Below, one piece after another: positions 54,108 to 63,099 of a stretch of 64,000 nt of DNA. The notes beneath the pieces are model-generated. The model did not search any database, was not told the DNA's origin, and saw nothing but the letters and a program-made list of their open reading frames with translations. The DNA comes from an uncultured delta proteobacterium (lineage in GTDB: Bacteria > Desulfobacterota > Desulfobulbia > Desulfobulbales > Desulfocapsaceae): contig CAIQWD010000064.1 of assembly GCA_903875445.1 (NCBI GenBank), positions 1 through 64,000 of the forward strand, in the 5' to 3' direction. Position 1 is the stretch's first letter. Every line of letters starts with the position of its first letter. The position numbers were made by a program, and so were the translations under genes.

Positions 54108-54430
54108 GCCATATTTATATCAACGGCATTGCAAAAATGCGAGGCAATTTTGCAATGCCGTTGAGAGTAATGGGGGACGTACCCGACAAAAATGCCATCC
54201 AGGTTTTTTCTGATGGCGATGATACGGATCTGCCTTTTCCGTTGGTTTTCCATCTTCAAGATCTCGTCTATCTCTTTGACGATAACTAAGTCCGCTTCAA
54301 CCTTGCACCATTCGTAATGGGCCTCGAGGGCGCTGTGAAAGTCATAGCGTTCTCGCTGGTCGATGGTAAATTCCATGGACCGGCAGATCAATTCGACAAT
54401 GGTCTTTTTATCCAGTAGCCTATGTCTCAT
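54083..54430 (-). CDS. Small hypothetical protein
   Basis: 115 residues starting at ATG 54430. The first 80 residues (KKTIVELICRSMEFTIDQRE, ALEAHYEWCKVEADLV) look protein-like. The last 30 run through the inverted repeat and are unlikely to be conserved. A 43-residue frame upstream (54434-54565, ending LSLDLLIPAGH) stops just before it and may be its truncated partner. Both are low-confidence accessory genes. Confidence 0.35.
   Translation of the reverse strand: MRHRLLDKKTIVELICRSMEFTIDQRERYDFHSALEAHYEWCKVEADLVIVKEIDEILKMENQRKRQIRIIAIRKNLDGIFVGYVPHYSQRHCKIASHFCNAVDINMAWTASNDQ
54121..54163. repeat. Perfect 16-bp inverted repeat
   Basis: CAACGGCATTGCAAAA is repeated in inverse as TTTTGCAATGCCGTTG around an 11-nt loop. 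It lies 14 bp before the DUF4143 gene start. It may be a small mobile-element end, an attenuator, or the terminator of the upstream small genes. Confidence 0.7.
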
Positions 54431-54920
54431 AGTTCAATGACCTGCCGGAATGAGCAAGTCCAGGGACAAGCGTTCGATTTGCGGTTTTTCTTTCTTGAGT
54501 GTGGCAAACAATTCCTGCCAATATCTTTTCCCCCTCGGCGCCAACAACCGCATCAACAAAATCATATTTGCTCATGATTGACTAACTTCACGCCTTCCAC
54601 GCTTCTGGCCAATGCGTCGGGGAATAAAGGTTTACGCCGAAAATCGTAGACGGCAGGAGCGTGGATCAAAAGAATGTCGTAGTTTTGCATGGAAAATTGT
54701 GTTGTCAAAGAAAGGCGATAACTGGATCAAAAGCCGCCTGATGTGGCATGCATGCTCATCTAAGTGCCCAACATTTCGACAACAACAAAAAAATAAAATT
54801 GCTTGACATAATAATCATTGCATGTAATGTATCATACAATATATCGATGTTTTAGCCCTAGGTTTGCCTTTTGAGGATTACTTCAACTGAGTGGAAATTC
54901 ATAATAAGGAGAGTCAAATC
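54431..54920. other. Gap upstream of operon C
   Basis: Contains two overlapping small minus-strand frames (43 and 51 codons near 54430-54575) of doubtful reality, then AT-rich DNA with the promoter at 54803-54830. Nothing else seen. Confidence 0.5.
54803..54830 (+). promoter_or_regulatory. Promoter of operon C
   Basis: TTGACA (54803-54808), 16-bp spacer, TAATGT (54825-54830). The near-palindrome CATTGCATGTAATG overlaps the -10, echoing CATTGCAGTGTAAT in the operon A promoter. The leader would be about 85 nt. Confidence 0.55.
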
Positions 54921-55694
54921 ATGAAATATGGAATGGTGATTGATCTGACAAAGTGCAGCAGATGCCATGCCTGCGTCGCTGCTTGCAGAGTCGAGCACTT
55001 TCTGCCGCTTCGGGTGACATGGGTCAAGCTCATTGCCTATGAAACCGAGGATGCCGGGGTTGTAGATGTCTCTACCTTTCCGGTGCGCTGTAACCAATGC
55101 AAGGAGGCTCCTTGTGTCGATGTATGCCCGACCGGTGCCACCCAGCAACGACCGGACGGCATCGTCCAAATCGAGGCGAAAAAGTGTATCGGTTGTCGCT
55201 ATTGTGTAATTGCCTGTCCTTATCAGAATCGCACCTTCTTATCTAAGGAATTGGATCCCGGATATTTCCCTGGGCATCCGAAAACCCGCTTTGAGGAAAA
55301 GGGTAAAAAGCTTTATCCGCATCAGCGGGGCACCACTATGAAGTGCAACTTTTGCATGGAAAGAATTGATTACGGAACGGCCCACAATCTCAAGCCCGGG
55401 ATCGACCGGGATGCCACCCCCGCTTGCGTCAATACCTGTCAAGCTAGAGCATTGACTTTCGGAGACTTGGATGATCCCCGGAGCAATGTGTCCAAGTTGA
55501 TCAGGGAAAGAAAGCCTTTGCAGCTTCAGCGTGAATTGGGAACTGACCCGTCAGTTTACTATATTGATGGAATAATTGGCGGTAAGGACAACAAGGCGCC
55601 GATAGAATCGCAAACAGGGAGCCATATTCAGCACTTAAGTTCAGTGGAAGCTCGGGCAAAGGAAATTTTTCCCGAGCTGAAACAGGGCAAATAG
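54921..55694 (+). CDS. 4Fe-4S electron-transfer subunit (DmsB/PsrB-like)
   Basis: 257 residues with four ferredoxin-type cysteine groups: CSRCHACVAACRVEH, CNQCKEAPCVDVCP, CIGCRYCVIACP, and CNFC...CVNTCQ. No signal peptide. AAGGAGAG precedes the ATG at 54921. With the next two genes it makes a Psr/Phs/Dms-type membrane complex linking quinone to the Mo subunit. First gene of operon C. Confidence 0.9.
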   Translation: MKYGMVIDLTKCSRCHACVAACRVEHFLPLRVTWVKLIAYETEDAGVVDVSTFPVRCNQCKEAPCVDVCPTGATQQRPDGIVQIEAKKCIGCRYCVIACPYQNRTFLSKELDPGYFPGHPKTRFEEKGKKLYPHQRGTTMKCNFCMERIDYGTAHNLKPGIDRDATPACVNTCQARALTFGDLDDPRSNVSKLIRERKPLQLQRELGTDPSVYYIDGIIGGKDNKAPIESQTGSHIQHLSSVEARAKEIFPELKQGK

Positions 55695-55705
55695 GAGGTA
55701 GGGCA

Positions 55706-56653
55706 ATGGAAAAACATCGTCAATGGATAACAACCCATGAATGGATGGTGAAGCCGACAGCGCAGACCGAGTGGGTCGATGGTCAGGGTCTTCTGATCTG
55801 GCTGGCAGAGGTCTTTTCGGCTCTTGGCATGGGCTTGTATTTGGTTGCACTGTTTTTGAACAACTGGTGGGGGCAAGTGGCCGGATGGTTCATTATCGTC
55901 GGTCTGAAACTCCCCTTTCATTTCTTTTACCTTGGCAGGCCATGGCGGTTCTGGCGGGCTATTCCCCCTTTTACCAGTGCCTGGAAGACCTCGTGGCTTG
56001 CCCGGGGTATGTTCTTTACCATCATGTATTCCGGATTTGCGTTGGTACAACTGATCACCACCTACCAGCTGGAACATCACCTGGTAGGAGCGTCGTCCCT
56101 AGGTGCCGTCACCGCCCTCGACTGGGTTATGCGCCTTTTCGCCGGTTTTTTCATGTTCTTGACCGGAATCTACTGCGGCTTTGCCATGAGCTACTGCAAG
56201 TCCGTACCCTTTTGGAACACCGGCATGCTGCCTATCGTCTTCGTCATCATGGGGCTTGCCGATGGCTTAGGGCTGGTCATGGGTATTGGACTGATAACCG
56301 GGGGAGTTGACTTTCACGCCATCGAGGCCGCCAGCCGCATTTTTCTCCTTATCAACGCAATGCTCATTGCCACCTATCTGATCAATGCCTCATATCAGTC
56401 AATCACCGCCGAGTATTCGGTAAAACAGCTGATCGTCGGGCGGGTGGCTGTGGGTTTCTGGTTGGGTGTCGTCATCCTGGGGATCGTTGTCCCCGCGGTG
56501 ATTTCGATTATCAGTTTGTATGCTGCCGAACTGTCGCCACCACTGTTGGTAATTGCCGTCATTTCCCACACCATCGGGGCATTTTCACTGAAGTACTGTG
56601 TGTTGAAGGTCGGTATTTACCGGCCCATACTGTCCAGAGTCCCCGTTTATTAA
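55706..56653 (+). CDS. NrfD/PsrC-type quinone-interacting membrane subunit
   Basis: 315 residues, eight or nine hydrophobic helices (e.g. LIWLAEVFSALGMGLYLVAL, FMFLTGIYCGFAMSYC, VGFWLGVVILGIVVPAVISI). Contains the NrfD-like FYLGRPWRFWRAI segment after helix 2. GGAGG precedes the ATG 11 nt after the Fe-S gene. Membrane anchor and menaquinol/menaquinone site. Confidence 0.9.
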   Translation: MEKHRQWITTHEWMVKPTAQTEWVDGQGLLIWLAEVFSALGMGLYLVALFLNNWWGQVAGWFIIVGLKLPFHFFYLGRPWRFWRAIPPFTSAWKTSWLARGMFFTIMYSGFALVQLITTYQLEHHLVGASSLGAVTALDWVMRLFAGFFMFLTGIYCGFAMSYCKSVPFWNTGMLPIVFVIMGLADGLGLVMGIGLITGGVDFHAIEAASRIFLLINAMLIATYLINASYQSITAEYSVKQLIVGRVAVGFWLGVVILGIVVPAVISIISLYAAELSPPLLVIAVISHTIGAFSLKYCVLKVGIYRPILSRVPVY

Positions 56654-56681
56654 CTTTGGGGATCTTATAAAGGAGGAACCA

Positions 56682-58886
56682 ATGCCTGAAAGAAAGGTGG
56701 TTTATTCAACTTGCAAAAGCTGTCACGGTGGCTGCGGTGTCAAGGTTACCGTGGAAGACGGGGTGCCGGTGCATATCGAAGGCAACCCCGATACCCTGAC
56801 CCGCGGGACCATGTGTTCCAAAGGTCTGTCCAGTATTCAACACATAGACAGTCCCTATCGGCTCAAGTACCCGATGAAACGGGTCGGTGCCAAAAAAGAG
56901 GGGAAATGGCAACGGATTTCCTGGGATGAAGCCCTGGATACCATCGCTGCCAAGGTCAAAGAAAGTCAGGAAAAATACGGCAAGGAGTCCATCTCCATCT
57001 CCCAGGGTACCGGTCGAGGCTACAATCGCTATATCCATCGTCTGGCCCGTTCTTTAGGGACTGCCAACGTCATCAGCCCCGGCTATGTGTGCCACAGCCC
57101 AAGGCTCGGCTTGTATGGTTTGGTCACCGGCTATGGCCGACTCTATTGTGATTATCACGGCTGGGGCGGCGAATTTCCGAAAACCCAGATCATGTGGGCC
57201 AAGCAGCTGGAGATCAGCAGCGCCGACTCGGAGATGTGCAACTGGTTCATTCAATCACTCGACCATTGCAAGAACCTGATCATCATTGACCCGCGGGCCA
57301 GCGCCTATGCAACACGCGCCACCCTGTGGCTGCAACCTCGCCCCGGTTCGGACTGCGCCCTGGCTATGGGGATGATGAATGTCATCGTCAACGAAGGCCT
57401 GTGGGATAAGGAGTTTGTCGAAAACTGGACCTATGGTTTTGAAGAACTCAAGGAAAGGATAAATGAGTGGACCCCGGAAAAAACCGAGGAAGTAACCTGG
57501 GTACCGAAAGAGAAGATCATTGCCGCTGCCCGGATGTTCGCTATCGATACCCCCGGCTGCATCCAGGTGGGAAGTTCTCTCGAAAGACAGGCCAACTGCG
57601 GCCATACCCTCCGGGCTATCACCTGTTTGATGGGCATGGCCGGCAACATCGAACGACCGGGCAGCATGGTCAGCTGGGTGTTGCCGGAAACCGGTTTGAT
57701 TGAAGATTTTTTCCTGGAACTGCCTTTGACGCCGGAGATGCAAAGCAAAATCATCGGCATCGATAAGTTCAAGATGGGTGCTGCCCGGACCTGCAACCCG
57801 GACACCATGGTGAAGGCAATCCTCGACGGGAAAGCACCTGTTCATGTCTGGATCAGTATCGGCGGGCAGCAGATTGTCCATATGGCTAATACCAAAGAGG
57901 TGGTTGCGGCCATTGAAAAGATGGATTTCATGGTGCACGTCGATCTCTTTATGGGTCCCATGGCCCAGGCCTCGGACATGGTTTTGCCATCGGCGCATTG
58001 GCTTGAACTCGACGACGTATACGACATGCACCCGCGGTTTTTTATCGCCGCCCACAATAAGGTGGTGGAGCCGCCCGGTGAAGCCAAATCCGATGCCTGG
58101 ATTTTCAACGAAATCGGCAAACGCACTGCCCCCGAGCACTGGTTCAAGGATGAAAAAGAATGCCTCGATTACCAGGTACGGAAGGGCATGGCAGGGAAAA
58201 TGAAATGGAAAGATTTCAGCAAGAACCTGGTGAGCGGCTGTTGGGGCAAGGACCAGGTTTATTATAAATACAAAACCGACTATTGGCGTAAAGGCGGTGG
58301 TTTTCCAACCGCCACCGGCAAATTTGAATTCGTCTCCAAGCGTTTGGCGGAACTCGGCTACGATCCTCTGCCGGTCTATAGAGAGCCGGGCGAAAGTCCG
58401 TACCGAACCCCGGAACTGTATAAGGAATATCCGTTAATCATGAGCAGCGGTTTCCGCCAGCCCTTCTACTTCTTGGGACAGTATCGCAATATTCCCTGGC
58501 TGAGAAGCTTTATGGAATATCCCATGGCGCAGATGCATCCGGAAACTGCCGCCAAATACGGGGTTGCCGACGGCGACTGGATCTGGATCGAATCGCCGCG
58601 CGGCAAGATCCGGCAGAAGTGCCGGACCTTTCCCGGCATTCTTCGCGGCATGTTGATGGCCACCGCCAACTGGTTCTACCCTGAAGAAGGGCCCGAGGGA
58701 TACCACGGGGTATTTATCTCCAATCCCAATGTGTTAACCAGTAACGACCATTTGGATCCCATGTACGGGTCTCCGGATTTGACCTGCCTGTTGTGCAAGG
58801 TGTGGAAATGTACGGAAGATGAACTTCAGGACAATGTCTTTAAAACTCAAGAATTTGGCTACGTGCAGCGAACGGTTGAAAAGTAG
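56682..58886 (+). CDS. Molybdopterin oxidoreductase catalytic subunit (PsrA/PhsA-like)
   Basis: 734 residues. N-terminal [4Fe-4S] motif C11-x2-C14-x3-C18-x26-C45. Mo ligand probably Cys in PGYVCHSPR, as in polysulfide/thiosulfate reductase and NapA types. Molydop-binding domain at the C-terminus (about 600-734). No Tat signal, unlike periplasmic PsrA, so the active site should face the cytoplasm. GGAGGAA precedes the ATG. Substrate unknown: an aromatic intermediate, or use of ring oxidation electrons, would fit the context better than sulfur compounds. Confidence 0.85.
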   Translation: MPERKVVYSTCKSCHGGCGVKVTVEDGVPVHIEGNPDTLTRGTMCSKGLSSIQHIDSPYRLKYPMKRVGAKKEGKWQRISWDEALDTIAAKVKESQEKYGKESISISQGTGRGYNRYIHRLARSLGTANVISPGYVCHSPRLGLYGLVTGYGRLYCDYHGWGGEFPKTQIMWAKQLEISSADSEMCNWFIQSLDHCKNLIIIDPRASAYATRATLWLQPRPGSDCALAMGMMNVIVNEGLWDKEFVENWTYGFEELKERINEWTPEKTEEVTWVPKEKIIAAARMFAIDTPGCIQVGSSLERQANCGHTLRAITCLMGMAGNIERPGSMVSWVLPETGLIEDFFLELPLTPEMQSKIIGIDKFKMGAARTCNPDTMVKAILDGKAPVHVWISIGGQQIVHMANTKEVVAAIEKMDFMVHVDLFMGPMAQASDMVLPSAHWLELDDVYDMHPRFFIAAHNKVVEPPGEAKSDAWIFNEIGKRTAPEHWFKDEKECLDYQVRKGMAGKMKWKDFSKNLVSGCWGKDQVYYKYKTDYWRKGGGFPTATGKFEFVSKRLAELGYDPLPVYREPGESPYRTPELYKEYPLIMSSGFRQPFYFLGQYRNIPWLRSFMEYPMAQMHPETAAKYGVADGDWIWIESPRGKIRQKCRTFPGILRGMLMATANWFYPEEGPEGYHGVFISNPNVLTSNDHLDPMYGSPDLTCLLCKVWKCTEDELQDNVFKTQEFGYVQRTVEK

Positions 58887-58927
58887 CCTGACAAAAAGCC
58901 CAAAAAACGACAAAGGAGGAGTTCAGT

Positions 58928-61552
58928 ATGCCAAAAAAGGACAAACCCAAAGGCAACACGAAAATGGACAAAACCGTTGTGCGAGCGCTCGCTCTCGGCG
59001 GTCTGTTAGGTGGATGTGACCCAGCCTGCGTGGATGTGAAAGACGGGAAAATTGTTCGTGTCCGTCCCATGCATTTCGACTGGAAGTTTGATCGCAAATC
59101 CTTTAACCCCTGGAAGTTTGAAAGGGATGGTCATGTCCTGGAGTCAAATTTCAAAGGGATGCCGTCGCCATGGTCACTCTCCTACAAGAAGCGGACCTAT
59201 TCGCCGAACCGCATCAAGTATCCCTTGAAGCGGGTCGATTGGGATCCCAAGGGAGAGCGCAACACCCAGAACCGTGGCAAGAGTAAATACGTGCGGATCA
59301 GCTGGGAAGAGGCCACCAATCTTATTTCCTCCGAAATCAAGCGCATCATCAAGACCTACGGACCTCTGGCGATCCTCGCCCAGGGCGACGGTCACGGCGA
59401 GTGCAAGACCATCAATACGCCGCACGGGCACCAGGCGCGCTTACTGGAAATGCTCGGCGGTTTCACCCAGCAGGTTCGTAACCCCGACAGCTGGGAAGGT
59501 TTTTACTGGGGATCGAAGCATGTCTGGGGCCAAGGCATTGTCGGCATGATGGATCCTTCCGACAACTGCGTCAAGGATATGACCGAAAATTGCGAATTGG
59601 TCCTCTTCTGGGGCTGTGATCCGGAGACCACCCCCTGGGGGTTTGTCGGCCAATTCGCCAGCCGCTTGTGCTATTTCTGGACTAAGTGTGGAATCAAGCA
59701 GGTGTATATCTGCCCGGACCTGAATTACGGTGCAGCAGTGCATGCCGACAAATGGATTCCGGTACTGCCCAATACCGATGCGGCCTTGCAGTTGGCCATT
59801 ATCTATATCTGGCTGAAGGAAGGCACCTACAAGAAGGAGTACGTCAAAACCCACACCCTCGGTATGGATAAGGTCGAAGCCTATGTCATGGGTGAAGAGG
59901 ACGGCGTGCCCAAAACACCGGCCTGGGCCTCGAAAAAGTGCGGTGTTCCGGCCTGGACTATCAAGGCCCTTGCCCGCGATTTTGCGGCGAAAACGACCTC
60001 AATTGCCCATTACTTCGGCGGCTCCATGTTCCGAGGACCCTACTCGCATGAGCCGGCCCGCCTGGAGTGCATTTTGCTTGGCATGCAGGGCCTTGGAGGA
60101 CCGGGTGTGCATCAGACCCAGATCACCTATGGCGGTATGCCCCGCGCGCAGTTGCTGAAGAGCACCCGTTTCTTCAACCCCTCCTTGCCGGAACGGCTGA
60201 CCAAGCCGACGCTTACCACCATCCGCGCCTGGGGCAAGCAGCTTATTCCCAAGACCATGATTCATAAGGCGATTTTGGATCCGCCACTCAAATTCTGGGG
60301 CAACGGCGGCATTGAAGAAATGGTGGAAGATCAGTTCGTCGAATACAATTATCCCATCGCCAAAAAAGACGGCGGCACCGAAATTCACATGATGTGGACT
60401 GATACCCCGTGCCGCATTACCTGCTGGAACTGCGGCAATGAGACCATTATCGCTGAGCGTAATCCGAAAATCGAGTTCATCCTCGCCCAACACCCCTGGC
60501 TGGAAAATGATTGTATTTATGCCGATATCATCCTGCCGACCAACACCAATATGGAAGTTGATGATATCGTCACCAACACCCGCCAGGGTACCCAGCATCA
60601 CAGCGTCATCCTGCTTGATAAAGCTATCGAACCGGTTGGCGAATCAAAGAGCGATTACGAGGCAGTGTTGGAGGTCGCCAAGAAATTAGGCAAAGGCGAT
60701 CAATTCAGCGAGGGCAAAACGGTTCGCGATCTGCAGAAAGAGGTCTTTAACAACATGGGCCTCGAAAAGCTCATTAAATGGGAGGAATTTGTCGAGAAAC
60801 AATATGTTGTTCTTCCTACGGCAGAAGACTGGGAGGACGACGTGGTTGCCCTGCGGCCATTCTACGACGATCCGGTGAAAAACCCTCTGCCGACACCTTC
60901 CGGTTTGCTTGAGTTTTACTCGGAGCGTATCGCCAAGAATTTTCCCGATGACCAAGAACGACCGCCTATCCCCAAGTGGGTCGAAAAGAGCGCCATGCAT
61001 GACGAGCGTCAGTCCAGTTGGCGTGCCAATGCCTTCCCCTTGTTGCTGATGTCCAACCACGGTCGCTGGCGCGTCCACTCCCAGGCGGATGATATCAGCT
61101 GGAGCCGCGAAGTTGCTACCTGCAAAGTTAAAGGCTGGGACGGCTATATGTATGAGCCGGTATGGATCCATCCTTCCGAGGCTGAAAAGCGCGGCATAAA
61201 AATGGGCGATATCGTCCAAGTGCACAATGAGCGGGGTATCGTGTTGTGCGGTGCCCGAGTATGGGAACGGGTAATGCCCGGCGTTGCCTATGTTGACCAC
61301 GGTGCCAGACATGATCCGATTATTCCGGGAAAAGTTGATCGGGGCGGTGCCATCAATACTATCTCCGGCGACGGGATTACTTCCAAGCGCTGCGTAGGAC
61401 AAGCTACCAGCGGTTATTTGGTGGAGGTCAGTCTGGTTACCGGCGACATGATGGATACATGGAAGAGGGAAAATCCCGAAGCCTTTGAGCGTGAATATGA
61501 TCCGGCGTCGGGCTTACGGTTTGACGCCTGGGTAGAGAAAGGAGGCAAATAA
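58928..61552 (+). CDS. Second transhydroxylase-like molybdopterin oxidoreductase, large subunit
   Basis: 874 residues, almost the length of AthL. No N-terminal 4Fe-4S motif. NPDSWEGFYWG (Asp187, Ser188) matches the AthL Asp/Ser pair, and His156 (GDGHGE) takes the place of the SSHH histidine, with a changed surrounding. Clearly diverged from the operon A paralogue in the substrate-side loops (PHYF-type residues near FGGSMFRGPYSHE). AAGGAGGAG precedes the ATG. The next gene, overlapping by 1 nt, is its Fe-S subunit. Confidence 0.83.
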   Translation: MPKKDKPKGNTKMDKTVVRALALGGLLGGCDPACVDVKDGKIVRVRPMHFDWKFDRKSFNPWKFERDGHVLESNFKGMPSPWSLSYKKRTYSPNRIKYPLKRVDWDPKGERNTQNRGKSKYVRISWEEATNLISSEIKRIIKTYGPLAILAQGDGHGECKTINTPHGHQARLLEMLGGFTQQVRNPDSWEGFYWGSKHVWGQGIVGMMDPSDNCVKDMTENCELVLFWGCDPETTPWGFVGQFASRLCYFWTKCGIKQVYICPDLNYGAAVHADKWIPVLPNTDAALQLAIIYIWLKEGTYKKEYVKTHTLGMDKVEAYVMGEEDGVPKTPAWASKKCGVPAWTIKALARDFAAKTTSIAHYFGGSMFRGPYSHEPARLECILLGMQGLGGPGVHQTQITYGGMPRAQLLKSTRFFNPSLPERLTKPTLTTIRAWGKQLIPKTMIHKAILDPPLKFWGNGGIEEMVEDQFVEYNYPIAKKDGGTEIHMMWTDTPCRITCWNCGNETIIAERNPKIEFILAQHPWLENDCIYADIILPTNTNMEVDDIVTNTRQGTQHHSVILLDKAIEPVGESKSDYEAVLEVAKKLGKGDQFSEGKTVRDLQKEVFNNMGLEKLIKWEEFVEKQYVVLPTAEDWEDDVVALRPFYDDPVKNPLPTPSGLLEFYSERIAKNFPDDQERPPIPKWVEKSAMHDERQSSWRANAFPLLLMSNHGRWRVHSQADDISWSREVATCKVKGWDGYMYEPVWIHPSEAEKRGIKMGDIVQVHNERGIVLCGARVWERVMPGVAYVDHGARHDPIIPGKVDRGGAINTISGDGITSKRCVGQATSGYLVEVSLVTGDMMDTWKRENPEAFEREYDPASGLRFDAWVEKGGK

Positions 61553-62370
61553 TGAAAAACTTTTACATCGATTTATCGATATGCAACGGCTGCTACTGCT
61601 GTCAGATTGCCTGCAAAGATGAACATGTCGGCAACGATTGGACCCCTTATGCCAAGCCCCAGCCGGACACCGGCCAGTTCTGGCTCGGTCTTACCGAACT
61701 GGTACGTGGCCAGGTACCGAAAGTCAAGATTACATACATTCCCAAAATGTGCCACCACTGCGACGATGCACCGTGCATCGCCGATTGCGCCGTAGGGGCA
61801 ATTACCAAGCGCGCAGACGGACTGGTCATCATCGAACCGGAAAAATGCACCGGTTGTCAACTGTGCGCATCCGCCTGTCCGCATGAGGCGATTTTCTTTA
61901 ATGAGGGCCTCAACATTGCCCAAAAGTGTACCGGTTGTGCCCATTTGCTCGACAATGAGGCTGAGTGGGAAGTACCGCGTTGTGTCGATAACTGCCCCAC
62001 CGGTGCTCTACTCTTTGGCGAAGAAAAGGATTTTAAAAAGTTCATTGCCGAAGCCGAGTTTTTAAATCCTTCGGCAGGAACGAAGTCGCGGGTGTATTAC
62101 AAGCATTTGCCCAAGAAGTTCGTGGCCGGTACCGTCTATGACCCCAAAGAAGAAGAAGTTATCATTGGTGCTAAGTGTACTCTCAAAGATGCACAATCGA
62201 AAGAGGCTTTCACCGCGGAAACCGATGTGTACGGCGACTTTTGGTTCAATGGCTTGAAAGACAATCGTACCTACAATCTTACCATTAAAAAGGGTAAGGC
62301 GACCAAGACCATCGATGGCATTTTCACCGATAAGGATCTCTGTCTCGGAGATATTCCGGTCGAACTGTAG
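61552..62370 (+). CDS. Second transhydroxylase Fe-S subunit (BthL-like)
   Basis: 272 residues. Ferredoxin groups CNGCYCCQIACKDEH, CHHCDDAPCIADCAVGA, CTGCQLCASACPHEA and CTGCAHLL...CVDNCPTGALLF. C-terminal Cna_B-like domain (about 190-272; TAETDVYGDFWFNGLKDNRTY). Start overlaps the large-subunit stop (TAATG). Paralogue of the operon A subunit, with one more regular cysteine set. Followed by a strong terminator. Confidence 0.88.
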   Translation: MKNFYIDLSICNGCYCCQIACKDEHVGNDWTPYAKPQPDTGQFWLGLTELVRGQVPKVKITYIPKMCHHCDDAPCIADCAVGAITKRADGLVIIEPEKCTGCQLCASACPHEAIFFNEGLNIAQKCTGCAHLLDNEAEWEVPRCVDNCPTGALLFGEEKDFKKFIAEAEFLNPSAGTKSRVYYKHLPKKFVAGTVYDPKEEEVIIGAKCTLKDAQSKEAFTAETDVYGDFWFNGLKDNRTYNLTIKKGKATKTIDGIFTDKDLCLGDIPVEL

Positions 62371-62399
62371 TTGCCGGTCTTGATAACAAAAGAGGAGAC

Positions 62400-62440
62400 A
62401 AGAGCCCTTCTGCCGTGTTGGCGGAAGGGCTCTTTCTTGG
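62400..62440 (+). terminator. Rho-independent terminator of operon C
   Basis: AAGAGCCCTTCTGCC-GTGTT-GGCGGAAGGGCTCTT, a 15-bp stem with one wobble, followed by TCTT. An outer GAGACA/TGTCTC pair extends it. It closes the operon 30 bp after the last stop. Confidence 0.88.
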
Positions 62441-62466
62441 TGTCTCTTTGACAACGGCCGAGCCGC

Positions 62467-62883
62467 TCAGGATGCTGTGGTAAGATAGACTTCGAGGAGC
62501 TGGTTGCCGATCATCTTCGCCAATTGTTCATATAAAATCGCCTTATTTACCGGTGAGGATTCGAGAAGTTTAAGAAATGGATCACTTTCGATCTTCAGCA
62601 ATTCCGAATCGATATTGCAAGTGGCGGATGCCGCGAATTCCTTGCGGTGGATCAGTGCCGACCAACCGAAAAGCTCGCCAGCTTTCTTGGCGGTATACCA
62701 CTTGCCTTTGCCGCGTTCCATGGTAACGCTGCCTTTCAGCAGGATGTAGAAAAAGTTGGCCGGATCCCCAACCTTAAAAAGTTTGTCGCCGGCCTTGCTC
62801 GATATGGTAAGGGTCAGATCGATCACTTGTTTCATGAATTCGATATCCATGCCTCTGAATAAATCCCCTTGTCTGAGTTGCAT
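62467..62883 (-). CDS. Cyclic-nucleotide-binding domain protein
   Basis: 138 residues, a single cNMP-binding barrel (about 15-110; FYILLKGSVTMERG, AGELFGWSAL) with a short C-terminal helix. No DNA-binding domain, so it is not a CRP-type regulator by itself. The phosphate-binding Arg of the classical cassette is not obvious, so cAMP binding is uncertain. Convergent with operon C. Confidence 0.82.
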   Translation of the reverse strand: MQLRQGDLFRGMDIEFMKQVIDLTLTISSKAGDKLFKVGDPANFFYILLKGSVTMERGKGKWYTAKKAGELFGWSALIHRKEFAASATCNIDSELLKIESDPFLKLLESSPVNKAILYEQLAKMIGNQLLEVYLTTAS

Positions 62884-63099
62884 ATTCTCTCCTCTATATC
62901 TGTCATGAAATTATTAGCTTGGTAATGTGCCTGGTTAAATAAGAAGAGCAAGAAGCAGGCCAGAGAGCATATTGTTAAAAATCAATATGTTACCTACATC
63001 TTGAAAAACGAATACGAAATATGGTAATATATTATACGAAATCAGGTAAATTCAAAATATAATTCCCAAATATCGTAAAAGATGGGAACATGGTCGGCC

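Noticed and set aside
56682-58886. Assignment as a periplasmic polysulfide or thiosulfate reductase
   Set aside because: The N-terminus has no twin-arginine signal and the genomic context is aromatic degradation, so the family name is kept only as a fold-level likeness.
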